This document shows positions 44,620 to 53,682 of a stretch of 64,000 nt of DNA, in pieces. The notes under the pieces are model-generated. The model was not told the origin of the DNA and did no database searches. It saw only the letters and a list, made by a program, of their open reading frames with translations. The stretch comes from Planctomycetota bacterium. Its GTDB lineage: Bacteria > Planctomycetota > J058 > J103. The DNA lies in the NCBI GenBank assembly GCA_026004615.1, contig BPJM01000001.1:186001-250000 (forward strand), written 5' to 3'. Each line of letters opens with the position of its first letter. Position 1 is the first letter of the stretch. A program made the translations under genes and the position numbers.

Positions 44620-45597
44620 TCAGGGGCTGTCGAGGTATCGCTCCTTGAGCAGCAGCAGCTCCTGCTTCAGGCGCTCGATCTGCTCCTCGCGCTCGGCGAG
44701 CAACAGGCGCAGGCGCGCCAGCTCCCGCTCCGCCGCGCCCGCACCTGCCGCCTCCACATGCGAGCGCGGCGCCGGGCCCGCCGGCGGGGTCGCAGCGAGC
44801 GGGGAGGGAACGGCTGCAGGCGCGGGCGCCGCCGCCGGCCCGGGCTCCGGGCCCGGCGCTGCCGCCGGCAACGTGCCGTCGCTATCCAGCAGGTCGCCGA
44901 CGTCGATGACGACCTCGGCCGGTGAGGGCGGAGCGGAGAGGTGCACGGCGGGCTCCGCGTAGAGCGAGTCCGTCGACAGCTCCCCCAAGCCCTCCAGCTC
45001 GCTGCCGAAGGCAGCGAAGGTGCAGGTCTCCTCTTCCTCCTCCAGCGGCGGCGCCTCGAACGCGTCGCGCTCGATCGCGGCTTCGTCCTCGGCCTCCACC
45101 TCGGCGATCGCCGCCTCGTCGAGCCAGGGCGTGACCGAGGGCAGGGTCCGCCGTGCTGCCTGCTCGCCGGCCGCCCCGCCAGGTGCCGGTCCGCCCGCTG
45201 CCGGCTCCACCGCCGGCGCCCACTCCAGCTCGTCCGCGCTCGGCGGCGCTACCTCCCGCACCCGCGCGGGGCGGCGGTCGGGCAAAGGCGCGCTGGGCGG
45301 CCGGTTCGAGGTCACGATGAGCGCGTGCGTGCGGCCGAAGAAGAGCACGTCTTCGTCGGCGAGCGCCGCCGCCTGCACGCGCTTGCAGTTCACCCAGGTC
45401 CCGTTCGTGCTGTCCAGGTCCTCGATGCGCCAACCGCCCCGCTCCTCGCGCACCAGGCGCGCGTGATGTGCCGAGATCCACGGGTCGTCGAGCACGACAT
45501 CCGCGTCCGGTGCCGAGCCGATCGTCAGCGCCTGCACCCCGTCGAGCAAGAACGCCCGGCAGCGCGCGCTGCCGTTGAGCACGAACAGATAGGCCAT
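44620..45597 (-). CDS. FHA-domain protein with acidic linker and C-terminal coiled coil
   Basis: The 325-residue product begins with an FHA phosphothreonine-binding domain (residues about 1-95): LTIGSAPDADVVLDDPWISA with the S/H motif HHARLV and DLDSTNGTWVNCKRV. An acidic, Pro/Ala-rich region of about 180 residues follows, then a coiled coil over the last 45 residues (RLRLLLAEREEQIERLKQEL). FHA proteins dock onto targets phosphorylated by Ser/Thr kinases; two such kinases are encoded in this window. It starts 13 bases after the anti-sigma-type gene and is co-transcribed with it. Confidence 0.88.
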   Translation of the reverse strand: MAYLFVLNGSARCRAFLLDGVQALTIGSAPDADVVLDDPWISAHHARLVREERGGWRIEDLDSTNGTWVNCKRVQAAALADEDVLFFGRTHALIVTSNRPPSAPLPDRRPARVREVAPPSADELEWAPAVEPAAGGPAPGGAAGEQAARRTLPSVTPWLDEAAIAEVEAEDEAAIERDAFEAPPLEEEEETCTFAAFGSELEGLGELSTDSLYAEPAVHLSAPPSPAEVVIDVGDLLDSDGTLPAAAPGPEPGPAAAPAPAAVPSPLAATPPAGPAPRSHVEAAGAGAAERELARLRLLLAEREEQIERLKQELLLLKERYLDSP

Positions 45598-45610
45598 GCA
45601 GGTGCGCCCG

Positions 45611-46064
45611 TCAGCGCTGCTGCAGCACGCGGTACTTGCGGAGGCGGACCTCGTTGCCGCGCGCCGGTCCGGCGGCGAACTCGACCTCGTCCATGAACCG
45701 CTCCATGAGCCGCAGCCCCAGCCCCCCGGCCCGCTCGCTGCGCAGCCAGCGCGCCATGGGCTCGAGGGAACGCTCGCCCGTGGCCGAGCGCTCCGCGCAA
45801 TGCACCGCCAGCCGGCGGTTGGAATCGGCCACGGTCGCGCACAGCCCGCGCTCATCGAGCGCGATCTCCACCGAGATGTCGCCGTCCTCCGGCGAGCCGT
45901 GGCAGACCGCGTTCGCGCAGGCCTCGTCGACCGCCACCTCGATCTCGGCGATCGCCTCTGGCCCGAACCCACATGCCTCCGCCGCCTCGACCACCGCGCG
46001 CCGCACGACGGCGAGGTAGCGGGTGTCCCGCGGAATCGATATCTTCAGCCGCTCCAGGACTCAC
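45611..46064 (-). CDS. Anti-sigma-factor-type Ser/Thr kinase (RsbW/SpoIIAB-like ATPase)
   Basis: The protein is a small GHKL ATPase of the HATPase_c_2 type: VDEACANAVCHG (N box), ATVADSNRRL and RAGGLGLRLMERFMDEVEF (G box). Such proteins bind sigma factors or phosphorylate anti-anti-sigma partners. The clear frame starts at GTG 46006, but that drops the conserved N-terminal strand RLKISIPRDTRYLAVV, which is encoded upstream in the same frame with no ATG/GTG/TTG. Either translation begins at CTG 46057, or one base is extra in the CC near 46054 and the start is GTG 46064, giving 150 residues. No sigma factor is encoded nearby. Confidence 0.78.
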
Positions 46065-46132
46065 CCCCCGGCGCGGAACCGCCGCGCCCCGCAGGACGGC
46101 CGGCTTGCCGCGCCTCCGCCCGGACCACCGAC

Positions 46133-46160
46133 AGTATAGGCCGTGGCCCCGGCAATGCAA
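46133..46160 (-). promoter_or_regulatory. Possible promoter of the anti-sigma/FHA gene pair
   Basis: On the minus strand TTGCAT (46155-46160), a 16-base spacer and TATACT (46133-46138) precede the anti-sigma-type gene by about 70 bases. The -10 matches five of six consensus bases, the -35 three. It lies in the divergent region shared with the M28 peptidase gene. Confidence 0.36.
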
Positions 46161-46231
46161 CGCCGCAGCGCGCCAACGAGCATACCGCCGCCGCGTATCT
46201 ACCCTCCGGCAGATGCGTGGGAGGGAGGCGG

Positions 46232-47722
46232 ATGGAGGCAGCCTGCGAGCGGAGTGCGAGCGGAACCGAGCTCTTGGGCGGGCGGCGCCGGCATCTCGCA
46301 CACCGCCCAGGGGCGGCCCGGCGGCGGTTCGGGTTCGCGCTGGGGTTGGTCCTCGGCACGGCGACGCTCGCCGCGGCGCCGGTGGGAGCAGCCGGCGCCC
46401 CCGGCGCACCCCCTCCGCCCGGCGAGGAGCAGATCGAGCCGGTGGGAGCGCTCGAGAAGGTGCGCTTTCTCGCCGACGACGCGCGCGGCGGGCGGGCGGC
46501 GGGCAGCGAGGGCAACCGCGAGGCGGCGCGCTACATCATCGAGCGGCTGCGCGCGCTCGGCATCACCCCCGCGGGCGATCTCGCCGGCGCCGGCGCAGCC
46601 GGGCAGGGCACGCCCCCCGGCAGCGCGCCCTCCGTGGAGAGCGCCTATCTGCAGCCCTTCCAGGCCGGCACCCTGCAGTGCCACAACATCGTCGCCCTCG
46701 TTCGCGGGCGCGAGCCGGCGAGCGCGGAGCACGTGCTGCTCGGCGCGCATTACGACCACGTGGGGCTAGGGCAGGCCGGGGGCAGCCTCCAGCTGTTCAA
46801 GCGGCGCGAGCCCGCGATCCACAACGGCGCCGACGACAACGCCAGCGGCAGCGCCGCACTGCTGGAGATCGCCGAGGCGCTGGCAGCGCTGCCCACCCCG
46901 CCCGCGCGTCACGTGGTGCTGGTCTGGTTCGACGCCGAGGAACGCGGCCTGCTCGGCTCCCAGCACTATGTCCGCCACCCGGCACTGCCCCTGAAGCACT
47001 GCGTCCTCATGCTCAATCTGGACATGGTGGGCCGGAGCCGCGGCGGGCGGGCGGTGCTGCTCGGCGCCACCTCCGGGCAGGGACTCCTCGAGCTGATGGT
47101 GCCGAAGGCCGCCGAGCTCGGACTGCGGCTCGAGGTCCAGCCCTACATGGTGCCGAACAGCGACCACTATCCGTTCTATTGCGAGAAGGTCCCCGTCGCC
47201 TTCCTCACCACGGGTCTGCACCCGGACTATCACCGCCCGGGCGACGACGCCGACAAGATCGAGGCCGACGGCCTGGCGCGGGTGGCGCGCCTGGCCTACC
47301 GGACCGCGCTCCTGGCCGCGGACGAGCCCAGCCGCCGCTTTTCCTGGCGCGAGGTCGCAGACGCCCCGCTCGGCCTCATGGCGCTGGAAGCGCTCGAGGC
47401 GCTGAGCGGCGAGCAGGCCTTCGGCGAGCTGGCGCACCTGGCCTATGGCCCGGTGGGCGGCCTGGTGCTGACGCCCCGCGCCGAAGGTCTCGAGGTCGTC
47501 TACCTCGAGCCCGACTCCCCGCTCGCCGCCGCCGGGCTGCGGGCAGGCGACCTGCTGGTGCGGGTGAGGGGCGGGCTGCTCGGCCCGCGGGCGCGGGCGC
47601 TCGGGGGGCCGCTCGCGCGGCTGTGGCTGCAGCTCGCCATCACCGGCCCGCCGGCCCTCGTGGAGCTCCGGCGCGGCGGCGAGCGGCTGGAGCTCGTGCA
47701 CCCGGTTCCCTTCGCGCGCTAG
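46232..47722 (+). CDS. M28-family zinc aminopeptidase with C-terminal PDZ domain
   Basis: This 496-residue exported protein has a signal-anchor-like segment near residues 30-50 (FALGLVLGTATLAAAPVG). The M28 metal site is visible in LLGAHYDHVG, NGADDNASGSAALLEIA, WFDAEERGLLGSQHYV, NLDMVGR and the late histidine in TTGLHPDYHRPGDDADKI. A PDZ domain covers about 400-490 (YLEPDSPLAAAGLRAGDLLV). It is probably a periplasmic or surface aminopeptidase that trims peptides. ATG 46232 has GGAGGGAGG just upstream. It precedes the GTPase pair by 176 bases. Confidence 0.9.
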   Translation: MEAACERSASGTELLGGRRRHLAHRPGAARRRFGFALGLVLGTATLAAAPVGAAGAPGAPPPPGEEQIEPVGALEKVRFLADDARGGRAAGSEGNREAARYIIERLRALGITPAGDLAGAGAAGQGTPPGSAPSVESAYLQPFQAGTLQCHNIVALVRGREPASAEHVLLGAHYDHVGLGQAGGSLQLFKRREPAIHNGADDNASGSAALLEIAEALAALPTPPARHVVLVWFDAEERGLLGSQHYVRHPALPLKHCVLMLNLDMVGRSRGGRAVLLGATSGQGLLELMVPKAAELGLRLEVQPYMVPNSDHYPFYCEKVPVAFLTTGLHPDYHRPGDDADKIEADGLARVARLAYRTALLAADEPSRRFSWREVADAPLGLMALEALEALSGEQAFGELAHLAYGPVGGLVLTPRAEGLEVVYLEPDSPLAAAGLRAGDLLVRVRGGLLGPRARALGGPLARLWLQLAITGPPALVELRRGGERLELVHPVPFAR

Positions 47723-47898
47723 CTGCCGGATCGGAGCCCGCCAGGCCCGGACGGGTGGGGCTGCGGGGCCACGCGCGCCGGGCGCCGCACGGCCGGTCGC
47801 GGCGTCGCCGCGGCAGTTCTCGCTCCCGCCCCGCGGGGCAGCGCCTGTTTCCTGCGGCCTGCTTGCCGGCCGGGCACACCCGCTGCTACGGTCTCGGC

Positions 47899-49770
47899 AT
47901 GGAACAGCGGGCGAAGCCGCGCGCGCACGCAGCCGAATGCCGGTCCGATCCACCGCTGCCCGCGGGCGCGGACAGCGTCTTGCCTCCGCACCCGGCGGTG
48001 GCGCTGCAGGCGGCACTCGAGCGGCTCGTGCCCCTCGCCGGCACGACCTACCGCGACCGCCTGCTCGCGCAGCTGGACGGCTGCCGGCGGCTGGTCCGCC
48101 ACAAGCTGGCGCCCCAGGTGCGCGCCGACGGCCAGCCCGCCCTGTGCGTGTTCGCAGGCGGCACCAATGTCGGCAAGACCAGCCTCGCCAACGCCGCAAC
48201 CGGAGCGGTGCTCGGACGGCCGAGCCCCGTCGCGCGCGCCACCCGCGCGGCGGTGCTGCTCGCCCACGAGGAGGAGGCGCACCGCTTCTTGCGAGCGGAT
48301 TTCCTGCCCGGCTACGCGCGCCGCCGGCTGCACCGCGCCGAGCAGCCCGAGGCCCCGGACGCGGCCTGCTCGCTGCTGCTCGCCACCCACGCCGATCCGG
48401 AGCTGCGCTCGCTCGCAGTCGCCGACAGCCCCGACATCGACAGCGTCCTCGAACAGAACCACCGCGTCGCCGAGGATCTGTTGTTCGCGGCGGACGCGCT
48501 GGTGTTCGTGGCGAGCGAGGAGAAGTACAACGACGAGGTCTGCGTGCGCTTCCTCGAGCGGGCGCTGCGTCACGGCAAGACCGTGCTCGCGGTGCTGAAC
48601 AAGCACACCGCCCCGGAGGCGCTCGCCGACTTCCGCGACCACGTGGTGGCGGCCGCTGCCCGCGGGCGCGCGAGCAGCTGCCCTTCGCCCCGCGTCCTGG
48701 CGATCCCCTACCGGCCTGGCGCGAGCGGGCTCGCGGCCGCGGCGGCCCCCCTCGCGGCGGCGCTGCGCGAACTGGCCGCCGAGGCCCCGGGGCTCGCCGC
48801 CCGCGCTCGCGCCGGGGCACGCGAGGGGCTCGCCGCCGAGGCGGCGGAACCGCTGCGGCTGCTGCGGGCGGAGCGCGCCGCGCTCGCCGCCTATCGCGAG
48901 CAGGTGCAGGCGCTGGCGCACCAGGCCGCGCGCCGCTTCGCGGCCGATACCGCGCGCCTGCCCGTACCGGAGCTGGAACGGGTGCTGGCGCTGCTCGCGG
49001 ACGCGCTCCACCTGCCGGTCGTGGATGACGCCTACCTGCGCATGCGGCGGCTGACCGCCCCGGTCCGCGACTTCCTCGTGCACCGCCTGCTCGGCCGTCC
49101 CGACCCGGCGGTGCGCGCCGCCGCGCGGCTCGCGCAGCGCGACCGGGCCGAGGCCGAGGCGGCGGAGATCCGGCTGCGCGAAGCGCTGGCGGAGGTGCGC
49201 CAGCTGCCCGAGCGCCATCCCTCCGAGCTCGCCCCCGCGCTCGCAGCCGCGCTGCTGCCGGCAGCCGAGGCGGAGCCGCTCGGGCTGCCGGGCCCGGAGT
49301 TCGCCGCGGCGCTGCGCGCGCATGCGGCGGGCTGGGTGGATGGCGTGCTGCGCGAGCTGCACCGCGAGCTGCGCCAGCACCCCGCCAAGTTCCGCCTCGC
49401 GCGCGCGCTCAAGGCCGTGCTGCGCACCGGGATCGCAGCCGGGGAGCTGGCGCTCACCGGCTCCATCGGGCTCAGCGACGCGCTGCTGGTGCCGGTGCTC
49501 GATGCGGCGGCGAAGGCCGGGGTGGAGAAGGCATTCGGCCGGCTGTACCTCGAGCGCCGGCTCGCTGCCTTTCGCGCCGAGCGGGCGGCGCTGTTCGAGG
49601 CCATGGTGCGCGAGCGCCTGGCGCGCGTCGCGCTGGAGCGGCTCGGCGGACCGGAGCCGCAGGCGCTCGGAGCGTTCGAACGCGCGCTCGAGCAGCTGGT
49701 GGCGCTGCCCCTGGAGGCGGAGGGCAGCGCGACGCCGGCGCCCCCCGTGGCGGAGGACGCACTGCCGTGA
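47899..49770 (+). CDS. Dynamin-like P-loop GTPase, first of a tandem pair
   Basis: This 623-residue protein has a GTPase domain at residues about 75-290. Walker A is FAGGTNVGKTSLANA (G1), the switch II position reads ADSPDIDSVLEQN where GTPases have DxxG, and G4 reads VLNKHTAPEA where NKxD is expected. The long C-terminal half is helical with weak hydrophobic stretches (AAGELALTGSIGLSDALLV), as in dynamin-related proteins that act on membranes. ATG 47899 is the only good start. Its stop overlaps the start of the second GTPase (GTGA), so the two are probably made in equal amounts and may work together. Loss of the G4 aspartate may alter nucleotide specificity. Confidence 0.78.
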   Translation: MEQRAKPRAHAAECRSDPPLPAGADSVLPPHPAVALQAALERLVPLAGTTYRDRLLAQLDGCRRLVRHKLAPQVRADGQPALCVFAGGTNVGKTSLANAATGAVLGRPSPVARATRAAVLLAHEEEAHRFLRADFLPGYARRRLHRAEQPEAPDAACSLLLATHADPELRSLAVADSPDIDSVLEQNHRVAEDLLFAADALVFVASEEKYNDEVCVRFLERALRHGKTVLAVLNKHTAPEALADFRDHVVAAAARGRASSCPSPRVLAIPYRPGASGLAAAAAPLAAALRELAAEAPGLAARARAGAREGLAAEAAEPLRLLRAERAALAAYREQVQALAHQAARRFAADTARLPVPELERVLALLADALHLPVVDDAYLRMRRLTAPVRDFLVHRLLGRPDPAVRAAARLAQRDRAEAEAAEIRLREALAEVRQLPERHPSELAPALAAALLPAAEAEPLGLPGPEFAAALRAHAAGWVDGVLRELHRELRQHPAKFRLARALKAVLRTGIAAGELALTGSIGLSDALLVPVLDAAAKAGVEKAFGRLYLERRLAAFRAERAALFEAMVRERLARVALERLGGPEPQALGAFERALEQLVALPLEAEGSATPAPPVAEDALP

Positions 49771-51509
49771 GCGGGCCTCTCGCACCATGGCTGGCGGAGC
49801 TGGAGCGCTGGCTTGCCCGCGCCGCCCAGACGCTCGTGCCGGCAGCGGCCGCGCGCGCCCGGCTCGAGGCGGACCTCGAGCGGCTGCGCGCGCGCGAGCA
49901 CCAGCTGGAGGCACCGCTGGTGCTGGTGCTCACGGGTGGCACCGGGGCCGGCAAGTCCACGCTGCTCAACGCGCTGGCCGGTGCCGCCATCTGCCGCACC
50001 GGCGTGGTGCGCCCGACCACGCGGGAGCTGACCACCTACCACCACCTGGAGGATCGGCTCACGCTGCCCCCGGAACTCCAGCGGCTGGGCCGGCTGGTCG
50101 AGCACGACCGCGCCGCGCTCCGCCACAAGGCGGTGGTCGATGCGCCCGACCTCGACTCCATGGAGCTGGACAACCGAGCCCGGCTGGCGCAGGCGCTGGC
50201 CGTGGCGGACGTGGTGGCGGTGGTGGCGAGCCCGGAGAAGTACGCCGACCGCGAGCTGTTCGAGCTGCTGGCGCGCTATCGCGGCGAGCGCGCCTTCGTC
50301 TTCGTGCTCAACCGGCTCGACCTCGGGATCCCGCCCGAGGTGGTCGAGGACTTCCGCCGCGAGCTGGAGGCGGCGGGTTTCAGCCGCCCGCGGCTGTTCT
50401 GCCTGTCGGCGCTGGCCGCCGCGCGCGCCACCAGCGGCGAGGAGCCGGATGCCGGCCCGCGCGGTGAGTTTCCGCAGTTGCAGGCGTTTTTGGAGCGCGA
50501 ACTCACGCGCACGCGCATCCGCCGTATCAAGCGCGCCAACCTGCTGCAGCTCGCCGCGGCGCTGCTGGCGCGCGCGGCGGGGCTGCTGCCCGCCGAGCTC
50601 GCCGGGCGGCTCGCCCGCCTGCAGCCAGCCGCGGCGGCGGTGGCGCACGCGGCCGGAGCGCAGCTCGGCGAGCGGCTCGCGCGCGCGGTGCGCGCCGACG
50701 CCGAACTGCGCCACGAACTCGCGACCGCCCATGCGGTCTGTGTGGGCGGCCCCGTCGGCTTCTGGCAGGCGCTGCTCTGGGGGGTGCGCGGACTGGTGGC
50801 GCCGGCAGGCCGCCGGGCGAGCGCCGCCGGCTTCGGCAGTGCGGCCGGCGGCGCGCGGGCCGCGGGCGCGAGCTCCGCCGCGCTCGCCGGGGACTGGGAG
50901 GGCGCGCGCGAGGCGGAGGCGCAGGCGCTGGTGCTCGCCTCCGCTCGCATCGCGGCGCTCGCCCGCGACGAGGGGCTGCTGCTCGAGCCGGCGGCTCGCC
51001 TGGAGCCCGAGCAGGCACACGCGCTGGTGCGGGAGCAGGAGCTGCGCGCCGAGCGCGCCTGCGCGGCAGCAGTGCAGGCGGCCCGCGCCCGGCCGGACGC
51101 GCTCGCCGGCACGCTCGCCAACCTGCCGCCCCTGGCGATCGCCGGCTATGCGCTGTGGCGCTGGCTGGAGGCGGCGCTGGGCGGTGCGGCGCTGCCGCCG
51201 GCCTGGTTCGGCGGGACGCTGCTGCTGGCGCTGCTGGCGATGGCGCTCGCCGGGCGGGCGCTCGACGCCGTTGCCCACCGGCGCGCCGCGCGCGCGGTGG
51301 AGCAGCTGGCGAGCGGCTCGGCGAGCGCGGCGGCGGCGGCGGTGGTGGATCGGCTCGGCGCGCCGCTCGAGCACACCGCCGCCCAGGCGCGCGAACTGGA
51401 GCGCGGGCTCGAGCGCCTGCGCTCGGAGCTGCTGCAGCTGGAGCGGGCCGCGGAGCCCGAGCCCCTGCTATCCTGCCCCGTCGCTGCGCTCGCTTCCCGG
51501 ACAGGCTGA
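49767..51509 (+). CDS. Dynamin-like P-loop GTPase with membrane hairpin, second of a tandem pair
   Basis: The 580-residue product has G1 LTGGTGAGKSTLLNAL near residue 53, a T-rich switch I (VVRPTTRELTTYHH), VVDAPDLDSMELDN at switch II with D in place of the DxxG glycine, and G4 VLNRLDLG. A helical region follows, with a hydrophobic hairpin near residues 455-500 ([38 protein letters not shown]) that likely anchors it in the inner membrane. GTG 49767 overlaps the previous stop. The shared D-x-P-D-x-D switch motif links it to its neighbour. Paired bacterial dynamin-like proteins usually form mixed assemblies that remodel membranes; here that is inference. Confidence 0.8.
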   Translation: MSGPLAPWLAELERWLARAAQTLVPAAAARARLEADLERLRAREHQLEAPLVLVLTGGTGAGKSTLLNALAGAAICRTGVVRPTTRELTTYHHLEDRLTLPPELQRLGRLVEHDRAALRHKAVVDAPDLDSMELDNRARLAQALAVADVVAVVASPEKYADRELFELLARYRGERAFVFVLNRLDLGIPPEVVEDFRRELEAAGFSRPRLFCLSALAAARATSGEEPDAGPRGEFPQLQAFLERELTRTRIRRIKRANLLQLAAALLARAAGLLPAELAGRLARLQPAAAAVAHAAGAQLGERLARAVRADAELRHELATAHAVCVGGPVGFWQALLWGVRGLVAPAGRRASAAGFGSAAGGARAAGASSAALAGDWEGAREAEAQALVLASARIAALARDEGLLLEPAARLEPEQAHALVREQELRAERACAAAVQAARARPDALAGTLANLPPLAIAGYALWRWLEAALGGAALPPAWFGGTLLLALLAMALAGRALDAVAHRRAARAVEQLASGSASAAAAAVVDRLGAPLEHTAAQARELERGLERLRSELLQLERAAEPEPLLSCPVAALASRTG

Positions 51510-51789
51510 CCCCCCTCGGCGACCCACAACGGCCGCCCGGAGCCTGCCGGCCCCGCCGGTCGCGCTGCCCTGGAGCGGCACCAGCCCGGTCCGGGCGCGA
51601 GCGCTGCCCGGTGCGGCCCGCGCGCGCCGCCGCTGCGCCGGGTCCGACCACCGGCTGCGGTTCCGCTTGTGGTCTCTCGGGTTGCAGCTGCGAGGCTGAT
51701 GCCGTCTATCAGGGATGCGGTCGAAACGAAGGGCCGGCGACACTCCGCGCCTGCAACCGCGCCGGCCGGGCCGTGGGGGGGATTGGGGC

Positions 51790-53637
51790 ATGGGCGGGGA
51801 GGAGCTGCCAGCGACCGGTAGCCGGACGCCCCACCTCGTGGTGGTCCGGGACGGCGAGGCGAGCCTGGTCGTGCCCCTGCGCAAGCGCCGCACCGTGATC
51901 GGGCGGGCATCCGACTGCGAGCTGCCGCTGGCGAGCGCGCGCGTCTCCGGCCACCACGCCGAGGTGGTGCGCCAGGGCGAGGCGTGGTTGGTCCGCGACC
52001 TCGGTAGTACGAACGGCACCTACGTCAACGGCAGCCGCGTCGCCGAGGCGATGCTCTCGCTCGGCGACCGCATCACCCTCGGGGGCATCATGCTGGTCTT
52101 CACCGACCAACCCGAGGACGTGCGCACGTTGCGCGTGGTCGCCTGGAGCGAAGGGCAGACCGGTGCGGGCGCGCCTGCTGCCGCCGAGGACACCGACCGC
52201 ACGATCGGACCGGTGCCCGGCCTGCGCAGCGACGGCTACGTGGTCGAGGTGCCGCTCGCCGAGATCGATCGCCGCTTCTTCCTCGACCTGCAGGACCGCG
52301 GGGCGTACCGCGACATCGCGCAACGCCTGCAGGGACTGTGGCGCCTGAGCACCGAGCTCAACGCCGTGCTGGAGGTGAGGGAGCTGCTCGAGCGCACCGC
52401 CGATCTGATCATCGAGAGCATCGCGTGCGACCGCGCCAGCATCCTGCTCGAGGAGCGGGGCAAGCTCGTGGTCAAGGTGATCCGCAAGCGCGAAGGCGTG
52501 CCGCATCACAGCCCGCTCGCGGTCTCGACCACGCTGCTGGCGGAGGTGCTGCGCGAGCGCAAGGCGGTGTTCACCCGCGACACCTCGGTCGACCCCCGTT
52601 TCCGCCCGGACTCCTCGGTCAAGATCCTGGACATCCGCTCCGCGCTGACGGTGCCGCTGCTCACCAGCAGCGAGGTGCTCGGCGTGATCCAGCTCCACCG
52701 CGTGCTGCAGAGCCCGCCGTTCGTGCCGGCGGATCTGCACCTGCTCGGCCTGATCGCCAACCACGCCGCCTCCAACCTGGCGAAGCTGCGCCTGCTGGAG
52801 GATCTCCAGGAGACCAACCGGCGGCTCCGCGCCGCGCAGCAGGAGACCCTCGGCTGGAATGCGGAACTGGAGCAGAAAGTGGAGGAACGCACCTTCCAGC
52901 TCGCGCAGAAGGCGCAGGAGATCGCGCGCCTGGTCGAGCAGAAGGACGAGCTGCTCGGCACCGTCGCGCACGATCTGCGCACGCCGCTGTGCGGACTGGT
53001 CGGCTTCGCCGACATGGCGCTGCTGGGACTGCGCTCCGGCAGGCCGCCCGAACAGCTCGCCGCCGACCTCGAGATGATCAAGCGGATCGGCGAGGACATG
53101 TCCGAACTCCTCGACGACCTGCTGGATGTGACCTGCATCGAGAGCGGCCGGCTCCGGCTCCAGCGCGAACTCGCCCCCATCGGAGCGGTGCTCGAGGAGA
53201 CCGCCGCCACCTACGCCCGGCTTGCCGAGATCAACGGTCTGACGCTCAGGCTCGAGCTCGAGCAAGCGCTGCCCGCGATCCACCACGACCCCACGCGGCT
53301 GCGCCAGGTGGTGGGCAACCTGGTGCACAACGCGGTGAAGTTCTGCCGCCCGGGAGACGCGATCACCATCGGTGCGCGCCGCGCCGAGCACCAGGTCGAA
53401 GTGGCGGTGACGGACACCGGCCCCGGCATCCCGCCGGAGGAGCTGGCCACCGTCTTCGGCCGCTTCGAGCAGGGCAAGGTGGCGAACACCATCGGCGCCG
53501 AGCAGCGGCGCGGCAAGGGCACCGGGCTCGGGCTGGCGATCGCCTGCAAGCTGGTCGAGCTGCACGGGGGCCGGATCTGGGTCGAGTCCGACGGCCGCAG
53601 CGGTTCGAGCTTTCGCTTCGCGCTGCCGCTGGCGTGA
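51790..53637 (+). CDS. FHA-GAF hybrid sensor histidine kinase
   Basis: This 615-residue soluble kinase joins three modules. An FHA domain covers about 15-110 (TVIGRASDCELPLASARVSG, LGSTNGTYVNGSRV). A GAF domain covers about 190-345 (LIIESIACDRASILLEERGK; SALTVPLLTSSEVLGVIQLH). The C-terminal histidine kinase has VAHDLRTPLCGLVGFADM with His 394, LVHNAVKFCRPGD (N box), VTDTGPGIPPEE and GKGTGLGLAIACKLVELHGG. The FHA domain suggests input from Ser/Thr phosphorylation, linking one- and two-component signalling. ATG 51790 follows a 280-base gap after the GTPase gene in which I see no other gene. No response regulator is adjacent. Confidence 0.92.
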   Translation: MGGEELPATGSRTPHLVVVRDGEASLVVPLRKRRTVIGRASDCELPLASARVSGHHAEVVRQGEAWLVRDLGSTNGTYVNGSRVAEAMLSLGDRITLGGIMLVFTDQPEDVRTLRVVAWSEGQTGAGAPAAAEDTDRTIGPVPGLRSDGYVVEVPLAEIDRRFFLDLQDRGAYRDIAQRLQGLWRLSTELNAVLEVRELLERTADLIIESIACDRASILLEERGKLVVKVIRKREGVPHHSPLAVSTTLLAEVLRERKAVFTRDTSVDPRFRPDSSVKILDIRSALTVPLLTSSEVLGVIQLHRVLQSPPFVPADLHLLGLIANHAASNLAKLRLLEDLQETNRRLRAAQQETLGWNAELEQKVEERTFQLAQKAQEIARLVEQKDELLGTVAHDLRTPLCGLVGFADMALLGLRSGRPPEQLAADLEMIKRIGEDMSELLDDLLDVTCIESGRLRLQRELAPIGAVLEETAATYARLAEINGLTLRLELEQALPAIHHDPTRLRQVVGNLVHNAVKFCRPGDAITIGARRAEHQVEVAVTDTGPGIPPEELATVFGRFEQGKVANTIGAEQRRGKGTGLGLAIACKLVELHGGRIWVESDGRSGSSFRFALPLA

Positions 53638-53682
53638 GCGCAGCGAGCCGCACCCGCGCTCCCGGCGTTCCGGCGGCGCGCC

